From positions 12,786 to 76,785 of the forward strand of contig DASUHD010000178.1 of NCBI GenBank assembly GCA_036273675.1: a stretch of 64,000 bases of DNA. Direction: 5' to 3'. The notes below the pieces were generated by a model. It was not told the origin of the DNA and did not search any database. It saw only the letters and a list, made by a program, of their open reading frames with translations. A program made the position numbers and the translations under genes. Below are positions 42,081 through 52,142 of this stretch, piece by piece. The first letter of the stretch is position 1; every line of letters begins with the position of its first letter. The stretch is from DAHUXT01 sp036273675 (GTDB lineage: Bacteria > Chloroflexota > Ktedonobacteria > Ktedonobacterales > JADMIN01).

Positions 42081-43865
42081 ATGTCGTCACCATCCAGTCT
42101 AAGCAGCGGCTTCACTACCCTGGTTGACCTCCTCCGCTGGCGCGCGATTAGGCAGCCGAGTATGCACGGCTACACCTACCTTGTCGATGGCGAGACTACC
42201 GAGGTTGGCCTGACATACGAAGAACTTGATCGGCGTGCACGTGCGATTGCCGCTGCGTTACAACTCGCTGGAGGGTCCGGCGAACGAGTGCTCCTCCTCT
42301 ATCCATCCGGGCTTGATTTCATCGCGGCGTTCTTCGGATGTCTGTATGCCGGGGCGGTGGCCGTTCCTGCCTATCCACCTGCAGCGCACAAGTCCGCTCA
42401 GCGTCTCCAGGTAATTGCTGCCGATGCGCAGGCCAGACTGGCGCTGACAACCAGCGCGATCAAGATTCAGACGAAGACAAGTTGGCCGGAGTTGGCAGAC
42501 ATACAGACGATACTTACTGATGTGCTGCCTCCAGGCTCAGAGGAGCATTGGCAGAATCCAGCGGCAGCAGGTGAGTCATGCGCACTGCTTCAGTACACCT
42601 CGGGTTCGACCGCCATACCTCGCGGGGTACTAGTCACCCACAATAACCTTCTCGACAATTTGGAGCTTATTCACACCTGCGTCGATACATCGCCGGATAC
42701 GCCGGGAGTATGCTGGCTCCCCATGTTTCATGATATGGGGCTCCTGACTGGCATTCTTGAGCCGATCTACGTCGGGGCGCATGTCACCCTCATGTCGCCG
42801 ATCGCGTTCTTGCAGCGGCCATTTCGCTGGCTCCAAGCACTTTCGCACCGGCGCGCCGTAATCACTGGTGCGCCGAACTTCGCGTTGGATCTCTGCGTAC
42901 GACGAATTACCATAGACCAGCGTGCAATGCTTGATCTGAGTAGTCTCGACGTGCTGTTCGTGAGCGCCGAACCCGTGCGGATAGAGACGCTGGACCGCTT
43001 CGGTGAGTATTTCGCATCCTCGGGTTTCCGCCGTACCGCCTTTTACCCATGCTATGGGCTTGCTGAGTCGACGTTGGTGGTTGCAGGAGGGGCGCGAGCC
43101 GCTCCTCCTGTGGTAAAGCGCTTCATGGTTGACGGACTTGCCAGGAATCGAGTACGGATCGCTCACCGCAACGACGAGCCGGCGCGAAGCCTCGTCGGCT
43201 GCGGACATACACGCGGCAATCACCAGCTCCTGATCGTCGATCCAGTGACGTTCAGGCGCTGCCTACCGAACCAGGTCGGAGAGATTTGGGTCAGTGGGTC
43301 AAGCGTGGCGCAGGGCTATTGGAACAGTCCATCGGAGACCAATCAAACATTTCGTGCATACCTCGCCGATACTGGCGAGGGCCCCTTCTTACGCACCGGC
43401 GATCTCGGATTCTGCAAGGCCAATGAGCTGTTCATCACCGGTCGTATGAAGGATGCCATCATCATCCATGGCACGAATCATTCACCGCAAGAGATTGAGG
43501 CAACGGTCGAAGAGAGCGATCCCGCGCTACGGCCAGGGTGTGGCGCCGCAATCGCTGTCGAGATCGCAGGGGAAGAGCGGCTGGTGACGATCCACGAGGT
43601 AGAGCGCGGCTATCATATGGAGGACGTCGAAACGGTCATTGGAGCAATCCGTCAGCGCGTGGCCGAAGAGCATGGGCTACAAATCTACGCCATTGTGTTG
43701 GTCAAACCAGGGAGCATCCCAAAGACGACAAGCGGCAAGATCCAGCGATTCGCATGCCGAGAACGATTTCTCGCCGGTACACTGGAGATCGTCGCTTTCC
43801 GGCAATTGAGTTCTGTCCCATTGGGAGGACGGCAGAGCGTCTGTGAAGATAATGTCCGTCAATGA
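42081..43865 (+). CDS. Fatty-acyl-AMP ligase (FAAL)
   Basis: This 594-residue adenylate-forming enzyme has FAAL marks: TTLVDLLRWRAIRQP at the start, AGAVAVPAYPP, the AMP-binding LLQYTSGSTAIPRGVLVTHNNLLDN region, CWLPMFHDMGLL, and GAPNFALDLCVRRI in the FAAL-specific part; FYPCYGLAESTLVV and LRTGDLGF follow, with the C-terminal Lys in TTSGKIQR. FAALs activate fatty acids as adenylates and hand them to a carrier protein rather than to CoA. The obvious acceptor is the carrier domain at the N-terminus of the NRPS two genes downstream. It starts at ATG 42081; the best Shine-Dalgarno is GGAGAG 12-17 bases before. Confidence 0.95.
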   Translation: MSSPSSLSSGFTTLVDLLRWRAIRQPSMHGYTYLVDGETTEVGLTYEELDRRARAIAAALQLAGGSGERVLLLYPSGLDFIAAFFGCLYAGAVAVPAYPPAAHKSAQRLQVIAADAQARLALTTSAIKIQTKTSWPELADIQTILTDVLPPGSEEHWQNPAAAGESCALLQYTSGSTAIPRGVLVTHNNLLDNLELIHTCVDTSPDTPGVCWLPMFHDMGLLTGILEPIYVGAHVTLMSPIAFLQRPFRWLQALSHRRAVITGAPNFALDLCVRRITIDQRAMLDLSSLDVLFVSAEPVRIETLDRFGEYFASSGFRRTAFYPCYGLAESTLVVAGGARAAPPVVKRFMVDGLARNRVRIAHRNDEPARSLVGCGHTRGNHQLLIVDPVTFRRCLPNQVGEIWVSGSSVAQGYWNSPSETNQTFRAYLADTGEGPFLRTGDLGFCKANELFITGRMKDAIIIHGTNHSPQEIEATVEESDPALRPGCGAAIAVEIAGEERLVTIHEVERGYHMEDVETVIGAIRQRVAEEHGLQIYAIVLVKPGSIPKTTSGKIQRFACRERFLAGTLEIVAFRQLSSVPLGGRQSVCEDNVRQ

Positions 43866-44065
43866 GGCGCAAATAAGGCGCAATCAATCCGGGCCTCAGG
43901 CCAAATGCTCTGCTCTGGGTTGCGCAGCGGTCAGCACGGTCAGCACGGTAAGGCGCGTCTTTAGTAGAACCACTCGATGAAAGCAGTCTCGTGCAATTCG
44001 CGGCTGTACCCATAAGCAAACGTCACGAGCCAGCATAGGCAGGCCAGCATCGATAGGAGGCTGAT

Positions 44066-45631
44066 GTGCGCATCCTTCTCGTTAGCCCAGCGTCCAACGC
44101 CTCACTGATTGCCCTGACCGAGGTTGGAGACATCACAGGTCACCATAGCTACATGCCCAACCTTGCGCTACCTACGCTCGCAGCGCTGGCTCCGGACGAT
44201 GTAGAAATCACTATCGTTGATGAACAAGTAACGCCAATCGATTTCACCCAACATTGGGATCTCGTAGGTATCACCGGGTATACGACGCACCAGCGACGCA
44301 TGCTCGATATCGCCGACGAATTCCGACGGCGCGGGCAGCTTGTAGCGATTGGTGGGCCGTACGCGAGTCTCTCTCCAGGTCACGTGCGACCGCACACGGA
44401 TATTCTCTTCGTTGGTGAGGCCGAAGAAACCTGGCCGCAGTTTCTCCGAGAGTTCCGCGCTGGCTACTGGCAGCCTGAATATCGGGCGGTCTCAGCAATT
44501 GATCTGCGGTTCTCGCCAGTACCTGACATTCAGAAACTCCCGCTAGACGCCTACCTCGCAGGGGTTGTGCAGACGAGCCGGGGGTGCCCATTCGAGTGCG
44601 ATTTTTGCGATGTGATCATTTACCTAGGTCGCAAGCAGCGCCACAAGTCTGCGGAGCGTGTCATCCAGGAACTGGAGCAATGGTATGAGGCAGGCTATCG
44701 CAGTGTCTTCCTCTCAGATGACAATTTCACTGTCAACCGCAGACACGCCACGGAGGTCATGACCGCCATTGCAGCATGGAATCAGTCCGTGTCCGAACCG
44801 ATAGACTTCTACACCCAGTTCTCGATTGACATCGCCCGTGACCAGGATACAGAACTGCTCGAACTCTGTGCCAGAGCCGGCCTCAAACAAGCGTTCATTG
44901 GATTGGAGTCACCTAACGCCGATGCGCTACGGGAGGTAAAAAAACGCCAAAACCTCCGATCTGATCTGATCGCCGATGTGCACCGCGTTCAGCAGCACGG
45001 GATCGTGGTACAGGCAGGCATTATCACCGGATTTGATGCCGATACAAGTGCGTCCTTTCGCTCGACGTTCGAGTTCCTGCAAGAGGCTGGCATCCCGATA
45101 GTTATCGTGAACATCATGCAGGCGCCGCAAGGAACTTCGCTGGCAGATCGGTTATTGCGAGAAGGTCGGCTAATTCCTCAACCATTTGCAGAGCACAAAC
45201 CTACTCACTTTCACACCAACATCATTGCGAAGGGCATGAGTCATCACGAGTTGGTCGCTGGCACGGTGTGGCTGCTCAACCGACTCTACGCTCCAGAGAT
45301 GTTCCTGGAAAGATGCCGTGTCCTTGCAAAGAATCTTCCTGAGTCCCATACACCAGCGCGCACATCGCGGCGCGCGCTCGAAGTGTGGCAGCGCCTGCTC
45401 GCCTCGTATACGGCGCTTGGACCAGAATTCAGCGAACTGCCGCGCCAGGTGCTCAAGCTCTTCCGCCATCGCGAAACACAGGGGATTGGGACCGCCTTAA
45501 TCCACTACAAACATGTCGTGGCCACTCTGCGCCGAGACGCGCTATGGAACTCAGAACTGGGGCAGCGCGAAACCCCCGATTTCTCGATACACCTACCTGA
45601 TTCTGATATTGAGGAGGCATCTCATGCCTGA
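44066..45631 (+). CDS. Cobalamin-binding-domain radical SAM enzyme
   Basis: This 521-residue protein starts at GTG 44066 behind AGGAGG. Residues 1-135 are a B12-binding-like Rossmann domain (RILLVSPASN, LVGITGYTTH, IGGPYASLSPGH, TDILFVGEAEETWPQFL), though the DxHxxG cobalamin motif is not evident. The radical SAM domain carries SRGCPFECDFCD with the three cluster cysteines 174, 178 and 181, then YRSVFLSDDNF and FIGLESPN. The last 130 residues resemble the DUF4070 tail found in this group. Such enzymes methylate unactivated carbons or rearrange substrates; here it likely acts on the acyl chain or the amino acid. Its stop overlaps the NRPS start by 8 bases. Confidence 0.9.
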   Translation: MRILLVSPASNASLIALTEVGDITGHHSYMPNLALPTLAALAPDDVEITIVDEQVTPIDFTQHWDLVGITGYTTHQRRMLDIADEFRRRGQLVAIGGPYASLSPGHVRPHTDILFVGEAEETWPQFLREFRAGYWQPEYRAVSAIDLRFSPVPDIQKLPLDAYLAGVVQTSRGCPFECDFCDVIIYLGRKQRHKSAERVIQELEQWYEAGYRSVFLSDDNFTVNRRHATEVMTAIAAWNQSVSEPIDFYTQFSIDIARDQDTELLELCARAGLKQAFIGLESPNADALREVKKRQNLRSDLIADVHRVQQHGIVVQAGIITGFDADTSASFRSTFEFLQEAGIPIVIVNIMQAPQGTSLADRLLREGRLIPQPFAEHKPTHFHTNIIAKGMSHHELVAGTVWLLNRLYAPEMFLERCRVLAKNLPESHTPARTSRRALEVWQRLLASYTALGPEFSELPRQVLKLFRHRETQGIGTALIHYKHVVATLRRDALWNSELGQRETPDFSIHLPDSDIEEASHA

Positions 45632-48600
45632 TGATCCTGCTGTCTCGGCTCGAGCCGAAGAGCGGCAGCAAGTCACGGTAAGACGCAGCGCCAAAGAGAT
45701 CGAGAACTGGCTGGTTAGGCAACTTGCCGAGCTGCTGGAGATTGCGCCCGAGGAGGTGGACGTCCGCAAACCATTCACTTACTTTGGCTTGGGCTCCGCC
45801 GAGTCCGTACTACTTGCTGCGGATCTGGAGCAATGGCTGGGAGTATCCGTTGAACCAACTGTCACCTGGGATCACCCAACCATCAAAAAAGTCGCACGCT
45901 TTTTGGCGAGGTCAGATGTATCTATCTCCGTAACAGAAACAAGTCAGATTGATCGTCAGGAAGCCAGGGAGATGGCGGAGTTGCTGCGGGCACAGTTGGG
46001 GCTTCCTCCGCCTTCTCTTCCCCTATCGCTCGGTCAACGCGCGCTATGGTATATCCACCAGATTGCTCCTACCAATTCTGCCTATAACTTGACGTATCTC
46101 GCCAGGCTGCAGGGACATCTCGATATCGTGGCCCTGCAAGGCGCTCTCAAGCTCCTGATCGACCGGCATCCCATCCTGCGCACGACGTATACATTGCAGG
46201 ATGGACAGCCCGTCCAGACAATTCATCCACAGCCAGGTACGAACCTCGAAGTGGTTCCGGTTATGCACTGGGGCAAAGAGCGACTGGACAAGGCCATCGC
46301 ACAAATAGCCGATTCCCCATTCGATCTGGAAAGTGGCCCAATCCTGCGCGCCCACCTTTTCACCCGCTCTAAGCGGACATCCCTTCTTATGTTGACCGTC
46401 CACCACATCGCGGCAGACATGTGGTCACTTGCCCGTCTTGCAGATGAACTCATCGCTCTGTATGTCGCGACAGCCAGTGGCACACCACCCACCCTTGCCC
46501 CAGCGAAATTTGACCACGAGGACTACGTCTCCTGGCAGCGGCAACTACTCGCAGGTTCCGAGGGAGATCGACAATGGGCCTTCTGGAGCGACCAGTTGCA
46601 CGATGCGCCACCACATCTTGACCTGCCCACCGACCACTCACGCCCCCCTGTGCAGACGTACAGCGGAGCGACCGCCGAATTCAATCTGAACCCACTCCTG
46701 TGGCGTAAAGTCGTTGCGCTGGCACGTCGGGAGCATGTAACTCCCTTTATCGTGCTCTTAGCGACATTCCAGGTTCTGCTTTTCCGCTACACCGGACAGG
46801 AGGACATCATCGTTGGCTGCCCAATGTTGGGTCGTACCCGAGCTGGGCTGAGTGAAACGATCGGCTATCTGGCCAATCCCGTACCGCTACGAGCCAACTT
46901 TTCTGGTGAGCCGACATTCCACGCGTTCCTGCATCAAGTGCGCGACACCGTTCGTGATGCAACCGACCACCAGGATTACCCGTTGCCGCTTCTCGTGGAG
47001 CGGCTACAACCCGCCCGCGATCCCTCGCGCTCGCCGCTCTTCCAGATTGCGTTCGCCTGGGAGTGGCTCGGCAAGACGACGACTCCCAACATGGTGGCGG
47101 CTCAATCGCTCGGGCTCTCAGTACACCCTCTCGAGATGAGCCAACGCGGCGCCCCCTTCGATTTGACACTTATGGCCATTCAAGAGGATAGCCAGTGTCA
47201 CGGTGTGCTCCAATATAACGCCGATCTGTTCGAGGCATCCACGATGGCACGCTTGGCGCATCACTTCAGGTCGTTACTTGCAGAGATTGTTGCTCATTCT
47301 GAGCAGCCTGTGACCAGCCTCTCATTGCTGACGAGCGACGAACGCCAAGCTCTCATGCAAGAGTGGACAACGAGCGCCGAAGAGCACCTTGAGCCAGCAT
47401 GCATCCATCACCTCTTCGAGGCTCAGTCAGCGCTTCTTCCTGACTCTCCAGCTGTGATCAGTGGTGAGACGTCCATAACTTACCGGGAACTCAATCAGCG
47501 ATCTGAGCAACTTGCTGAAAGGTTTCGGGCGCTTGGCATCGGAACTGAGGCGCGCGTCGGCGTCTTCCTGGATCGCTCGATTGACCTTGTCATCACATTG
47601 CTTGCTGTCCTAAAGGCAGGTGGCGCATACGTGCCGCTTGACCCGGCAACCCCCCAAGAGCGTCTGGCTTATATGCTTGCCGATGCAGGCGTCACGCTCG
47701 TGCTGACAAACCAGCGACTGCTTGCGACGCTCCCGTCTACCGGTGCGGACGTGCTATGTATTGATGAATCAGCGATGACCGCGGACACGATGGAACCCGT
47801 GCTACACAAGCGCATCTCGCGACCCGAGCAGCTTGCCTACATCATCTATACCTCCGGCTCGACTGGTCAACCGAAAGGGGTCGCCATCGAGCACCAGAGT
47901 GTCGCTAACCTGATACAATGGGCACGGCGTACCTATTCGCCGGAAGAACTCGCGGGCGTCCTCGCATCCACCTCGATTGGATTCGATATCTCGGTCTTCG
48001 AACTACTCGTTCCGCTCTGTTGCGGAGGGACGGTTGTCCTTGTCGATAACCTGTTTGACTTGTCACGTTTGCCGAACGGGCAAGTGCATCTTGTCAACAG
48101 TGTGCCATCGCTCGTCGCGGAGGTGCTCAAACAGGCTAGCTTGCCATCCACTGTATACACTCTAAACCTTGCGGGCGAACCATGTCCGGCGGATCTTGTT
48201 CAGCGGATCTATGCACAGAGCCGGGTTGAGCGTATCCGAAACTTGTACGGCCCCACGGAGGCAACTATCTACGCCACAGCCGCTGAAGTGCCGCGCGACT
48301 GGAGTCGTCCCGTGCCTATTGGTCGGCCCATCGTCAACACCACGGCTTTCGTGCTGGATAGGCAAATGCAGCCGGTGCCCATCGGCGTGATCGGCGAACT
48401 CTACTTGGGTGGGGCCGGGCTGGCGCGTGGTTACTGGAATCGCCAGGATCTGACGCATGAACGCTTCGTTCATGGAACATTCAGCGAACACAAAAGTCTG
48501 CGGTTGTATCGAACTGGCGATATGGTTCGACGCCGTCCCGATGGCTCCCTCGTCTTTGTTGGGCGCGCGGATCATCAGGTGAAGTTGCGCGGGGTACGCA

Positions 48601-49157
48601 TTGAATTGGAAGAGTTGGAGAACATCCTTCGCCAAAATCGCACTGTTTCACAGGCCGTTGTCGTACTCCAAGACCGCGAAGATATCGGAAAGCGATTGGT
48701 AGCCTACTGCGTGCTCCAAGATCAGTTACCCACCTCCGACCAGCAGGGCATCAGCAGTGAACTGCGCGCTCATATGCGGAGGTATGTCCCAGAGTATATG
48801 GTGCCCTCGTCTTTTGTGCTGCTCGACAGGCTCCCACTGACTCCGACGGGCAAGATTGATCGTCGAGCGCTGCCATCGGTGGATCCAGACAGTGCGTTGG
48901 CAGAGCGATACCGAGCATATGTAGCACCACAGACTGCTCTCGAGCGCCAGTTAAGTACTATTTGGACCGAGGTGCTCGGTTTGCCACAAATCAGTATCTA
49001 CGACAACTTTTTCGACCTGGGCGGGGTATCCCTACAGGCGCTCGAAGTCATCTCTCGGCTGCGTGATCTGGGCATCGAACTCGCACCGGAGGCGCTGCTC
49101 CAATATCAGACAATCGCTGAGTTGGCATCGCTTCTGGAGCAGGAGATTGGGTCATGA
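45624..49157 (+). CDS. Non-ribosomal peptide synthetase, ACP-C-A-PCP
   Basis: This 1177-residue protein starts at ATG 45624 behind GAGGAGG. Residues 20-97 are an acyl carrier domain (FGLGSAES, phosphopantetheine Ser58). Residues about 132-560 are a condensation domain with active HHIAADMWS (His261, Asp265). The adenylation domain (about 595-1085) has IIYTSGSTGQPKG, GFDISVFEL, NLYGPTEATIY, YRTGDMV and PTGKIDRRAL. A PCP follows with LGGVSLQ (Ser about 1136). There is no epimerase, thioesterase or reductase. The binding-pocket residues read roughly D-I-F-N-N-A-L-I-Y, which resembles codes listed for Ala or Gly; this is tentative. It would join the FAAL-loaded fatty acid to one amino acid. Its end overlaps the ketosynthase start (ATGA). 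Confidence 0.95.
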   Translation: MPDDPAVSARAEERQQVTVRRSAKEIENWLVRQLAELLEIAPEEVDVRKPFTYFGLGSAESVLLAADLEQWLGVSVEPTVTWDHPTIKKVARFLARSDVSISVTETSQIDRQEAREMAELLRAQLGLPPPSLPLSLGQRALWYIHQIAPTNSAYNLTYLARLQGHLDIVALQGALKLLIDRHPILRTTYTLQDGQPVQTIHPQPGTNLEVVPVMHWGKERLDKAIAQIADSPFDLESGPILRAHLFTRSKRTSLLMLTVHHIAADMWSLARLADELIALYVATASGTPPTLAPAKFDHEDYVSWQRQLLAGSEGDRQWAFWSDQLHDAPPHLDLPTDHSRPPVQTYSGATAEFNLNPLLWRKVVALARREHVTPFIVLLATFQVLLFRYTGQEDIIVGCPMLGRTRAGLSETIGYLANPVPLRANFSGEPTFHAFLHQVRDTVRDATDHQDYPLPLLVERLQPARDPSRSPLFQIAFAWEWLGKTTTPNMVAAQSLGLSVHPLEMSQRGAPFDLTLMAIQEDSQCHGVLQYNADLFEASTMARLAHHFRSLLAEIVAHSEQPVTSLSLLTSDERQALMQEWTTSAEEHLEPACIHHLFEAQSALLPDSPAVISGETSITYRELNQRSEQLAERFRALGIGTEARVGVFLDRSIDLVITLLAVLKAGGAYVPLDPATPQERLAYMLADAGVTLVLTNQRLLATLPSTGADVLCIDESAMTADTMEPVLHKRISRPEQLAYIIYTSGSTGQPKGVAIEHQSVANLIQWARRTYSPEELAGVLASTSIGFDISVFELLVPLCCGGTVVLVDNLFDLSRLPNGQVHLVNSVPSLVAEVLKQASLPSTVYTLNLAGEPCPADLVQRIYAQSRVERIRNLYGPTEATIYATAAEVPRDWSRPVPIGRPIVNTTAFVLDRQMQPVPIGVIGELYLGGAGLARGYWNRQDLTHERFVHGTFSEHKSLRLYRTGDMVRRRPDGSLVFVGRADHQVKLRGVRIELEELENILRQNRTVSQAVVVLQDREDIGKRLVAYCVLQDQLPTSDQQGISSELRAHMRRYVPEYMVPSSFVLLDRLPLTPTGKIDRRALPSVDPDSALAERYRAYVAPQTALERQLSTIWTEVLGLPQISIYDNFFDLGGVSLQALEVISRLRDLGIELAPEALLQYQTIAELASLLEQEIGS

Positions 49158-51175
49158 GCACGGGCAACATGATCATCGAGAGCATTGGCGCCTTTCTTCC
49201 AGAAAGGGTCGTTACGACGGACGAGGTGTTGCGAGGCTGTGCCACCAAGCTCGTGTTTCCGCTCGAACGAATCACCGGAATCCGCTCGCGACGAATGGCC
49301 GGAGAGGCGGAATTCTCAATTGACCTCGCGCGCCGGGCCGTCGAACGCTGCTTCCAGTTGTCGCGGTATCGCCCGGAAGACATTGACATTGTCATCTGCA
49401 GCAATATCTCGCGCTGCGATGGCCCAAATTCGCAATTTACCTTCGAACCCAGCACAGCTGTGCGACTCAGCGCGCTCGTTGGCTGTACACATGCGCTCAC
49501 ATTTGATATTGCGAACGCCTGTGCAGGCACGTTCACCGCATTCGCCCTTGCGGATGGGCTGCTCAAATCAGGCAAATACCATCGGGCTTTAGTGGCCAGT
49601 GGAGAGTACATCACATGTTTGACGCGAACCGCGCAGCGCGAGATCGAAGGAGCAGCAGATCCAAGACTGGCATGCTTGACGCTGGGTGACTCGGGTGTCG
49701 CGACGATCCTGGAACTGGGGCAGAGCAAGACCGTTGGCTTCCAGCAGCTTGACATTTGTACGCTCGGTCGCTACAGCGATTGTTGTACAGCGGGCGCGTC
49801 GCATCGCAGTCACGGCGCGGTAATGCTCACTGATGCGTTGCGGCTCACCGCAGCCTCACTCACAGAGGGGCTGCCGCTCGCAATGGCTGGCCTCGCGCAG
49901 AACGGCTGGAGCCCTGATAATGCACAACATATCATTCTTCACCAAACCTCACGAACGACACTCGTTGGCGGTATGCGAGCGATCAACCATGCCGTTGGAC
50001 GTGAGGCGTGTCATGTTGGCAATATGATTGACCATCTTGCGGATAGAGGGAACACGGCGACAAACAGCCACATGCTTGCACTCTACGAAAACATGGTATC
50101 TGGGAGAATTGGATCTGGTGAGACGGTGCTTTTTGGTGTGACGGGTTCAGGGCTGACCGTTGGTTCGGCCGTCTACACCCTTGATGACCTGCCAGAACGG
50201 GTGCGTCTCCAGGTCAATGGCCGCGGAGGGTATGCCAGGCAGACAGCCACACAAACCAAGCGCGCGCCCATGGACGCGCACGCGCCAGGGATCAGGATAG
50301 CCTGTGCAGCAACTAGCTCTACCCTGGCAGAAGAGGGCCATACTGCCCGGATGCTCGCGCACATCGCCGCCGAGCGATGCCTGGAACGCTGGCCAGGTGA
50401 TCGCGAAGCGATTCCATTGTTGCTGTACGCGGGAGTGTATCGCGATGACTTTATGTGCGAGCCGGCGATGGCCGCCCTGCTGACTGCGGACCTGGACCTC
50501 GATCATGCGCAAGCAGCGGCGAGCGTACAACGCAGATTGGCCTTCGATGTGTTCAACGGCTCGCTTGGATTCTTACAGGGCTGCTACCTGGCCAGCCAGT
50601 TGATGCGGGCGCGTGGGTTCGATTGCGCCATGATCGCGACAGGCGAGATCGAGAACAATGCTACGGTGTTCCCAGCGCGGATGCGGGGGCTTGTTGAGAT
50701 GGGCAGTGCGCTAGTTCTCGAGACTCACAACGGCTCGGGTGGGTTCGGTGGCTTTCTCTTCCGTTCCTTTGTCGAGCACCTTGACGCGCTCTTCACCCGC
50801 ACGAATGAGGAGGGCGGAAAAACCTATCTGGAGTGTGCCAAGAGCGAGGACCTCGAAGAGCGCTACCTCACATGCATTGCCCAGACTGTGCGTGAATTTC
50901 TGGCTGCGGAGGAGATTGTGCTGGATCAAGTAAACGTGGTCTTTCCACCGCAAATTTCGAGTTCGTTTATCTCCCGTCTCGCGACAATCCTTGGCCTCGA
51001 TCGATCCAGGTTCGTTGACGCATGCCTGGATAATGGAGATGCTTTCACGTCCTCGCTGCCCCTCGCACTCGAACAGGCGCGCGAGCATGGGTCAATGAAC
51101 GCAGGCGACATCGGGCTTATGATCGCGGTCGGGTCAGGTGTCCAGGTGGGTTGCGCGCTCTATCGCTTCCTCTAG
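49154..51175 (+). CDS. Tandem ketosynthase III fusion (active KAS III + degenerate KAS III-like half)
   Basis: This 673-residue protein is two FabH-like thiolase folds in one chain. The first half (1-345) has the full catalytic triad: Cys123 in NACAGTF, His263 in LHQTS and Asn300 in GNTATNS. The second half (about 375-673) keeps the fold (FDVFNGSLGFLQG, DNGDAFTSSLPLAL, GSGVQVGCALY) but has Ser470 where Cys is expected and PPQ (Pro599) where the His is expected. The arrangement recalls the KS-CLF pairs of type II polyketide synthases in a single chain. Being coupled to the NRPS gene by a 4-base overlap, it probably condenses or releases the acyl-aminoacyl thioester; no other release domain is encoded. 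Confidence 0.9.
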   Translation: MSTGNMIIESIGAFLPERVVTTDEVLRGCATKLVFPLERITGIRSRRMAGEAEFSIDLARRAVERCFQLSRYRPEDIDIVICSNISRCDGPNSQFTFEPSTAVRLSALVGCTHALTFDIANACAGTFTAFALADGLLKSGKYHRALVASGEYITCLTRTAQREIEGAADPRLACLTLGDSGVATILELGQSKTVGFQQLDICTLGRYSDCCTAGASHRSHGAVMLTDALRLTAASLTEGLPLAMAGLAQNGWSPDNAQHIILHQTSRTTLVGGMRAINHAVGREACHVGNMIDHLADRGNTATNSHMLALYENMVSGRIGSGETVLFGVTGSGLTVGSAVYTLDDLPERVRLQVNGRGGYARQTATQTKRAPMDAHAPGIRIACAATSSTLAEEGHTARMLAHIAAERCLERWPGDREAIPLLLYAGVYRDDFMCEPAMAALLTADLDLDHAQAAASVQRRLAFDVFNGSLGFLQGCYLASQLMRARGFDCAMIATGEIENNATVFPARMRGLVEMGSALVLETHNGSGGFGGFLFRSFVEHLDALFTRTNEEGGKTYLECAKSEDLEERYLTCIAQTVREFLAAEEIVLDQVNVVFPPQISSSFISRLATILGLDRSRFVDACLDNGDAFTSSLPLALEQAREHGSMNAGDIGLMIAVGSGVQVGCALYRFL

Positions 51176-51252
51176 AGCGCCTGCCTATCGCAGATAGCGC
51201 CGACCGCTGGACGATGACCGTGTTAGAAGACAAACACTTGATGGAGGATGAC

Positions 51253-52113
51253 ATGAGCATCCCGCATTCTACTGCCATACGTGTGACAACGGAACCGATG
51301 CGCTGGCTATTCCGCAGTGTGAGCGCCCTTGCCCTCATTACTGGCTTCTCGCTGTATGTGCTCAGTGAGCGTACCGATCACTTCTTCTCCTGGACAATTC
51401 TCCCACCGATCACGGCCGCTTTCTTTGGCGCCTGCTTCTGGACGGCAGCGATCATCGCCTTCCTGGCCTCCCGACAGCACGTCTGGATTCGGGCGAGGAT
51501 CGCTGGTCCGGTGATACTGAGCTTCACCGTGCTCACATTGATTGCAACACTGCTGCATTTGGAGAAGTTCCACTTATTCAGTTCAGATATGGTGGCTCGT
51601 GGCGCTGCCTGGGCCTGGATGATTCTCTACGTGGTAGTGCCACCGGTCACACTGGTATTACTCCCTCTGCAACTACGGACGCCTGGGCACGACCCGGCAC
51701 GGTCGAGGCCACTTTTCCGCTGGCTTCGTGTCACCCTTGGCATCCAGGCCGGGGTGCTTGTGGCGGTTGGCCTCGTGCTCTTCCTCGCCCCTCAGACAGC
51801 TACTTTCTGGCCGTGGAAACTGACGCCGCTGACTGCTCAAGTGACCGGCGGATGGTTGCTCGCCGTTGGCGGGGCGGCAGCGCAGACTGTTTGGGAGAAC
51901 GATTGGTCGCGGGTCGCAATAGCGCTCATCAGCTATACAGCGCTCGGTGCGCTCCAACTTGTGGCGCTGGCGCGCTATGTCTCCCAGATACAATGGAGCA
52001 GCCTGTGGAGCTGGTTGTATACCCTCTTTGTTGTCACCATCGTGGTGGTCGGCGTTGTGTGTTGGCGCACGGCATGGCCAGCAGCCGTGGAGAGTCCTGA
52101 GCTAGCCAGTTGA
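51253..52113 (+). CDS. Multispanning membrane protein of the biosynthetic locus
   Basis: This 286-residue protein has 8 hydrophobic segments (SVSALALITGFSLYVLS, ILPPITAAFFGACFWTAAIIAFLAS, GPVILSFTVLTLIATLLHL, GAAWAWMILYVVVPPVTLVLLPL, and four more) with LFLAPQTATFWPWKLTPLTAQVTGGWLLAVG near the middle. I do not recognise the family. ATG 51253 follows GGAGG by 5 bases. It is 77 bp downstream of the ketosynthase gene on the same strand and could transport or modify the lipid product. Confidence 0.7.
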   Translation: MSIPHSTAIRVTTEPMRWLFRSVSALALITGFSLYVLSERTDHFFSWTILPPITAAFFGACFWTAAIIAFLASRQHVWIRARIAGPVILSFTVLTLIATLLHLEKFHLFSSDMVARGAAWAWMILYVVVPPVTLVLLPLQLRTPGHDPARSRPLFRWLRVTLGIQAGVLVAVGLVLFLAPQTATFWPWKLTPLTAQVTGGWLLAVGGAAAQTVWENDWSRVAIALISYTALGALQLVALARYVSQIQWSSLWSWLYTLFVVTIVVVGVVCWRTAWPAAVESPELAS

Positions 52114-52142
52114 GCGAATGGATCGCGCCTGGCGTCCGTCGA

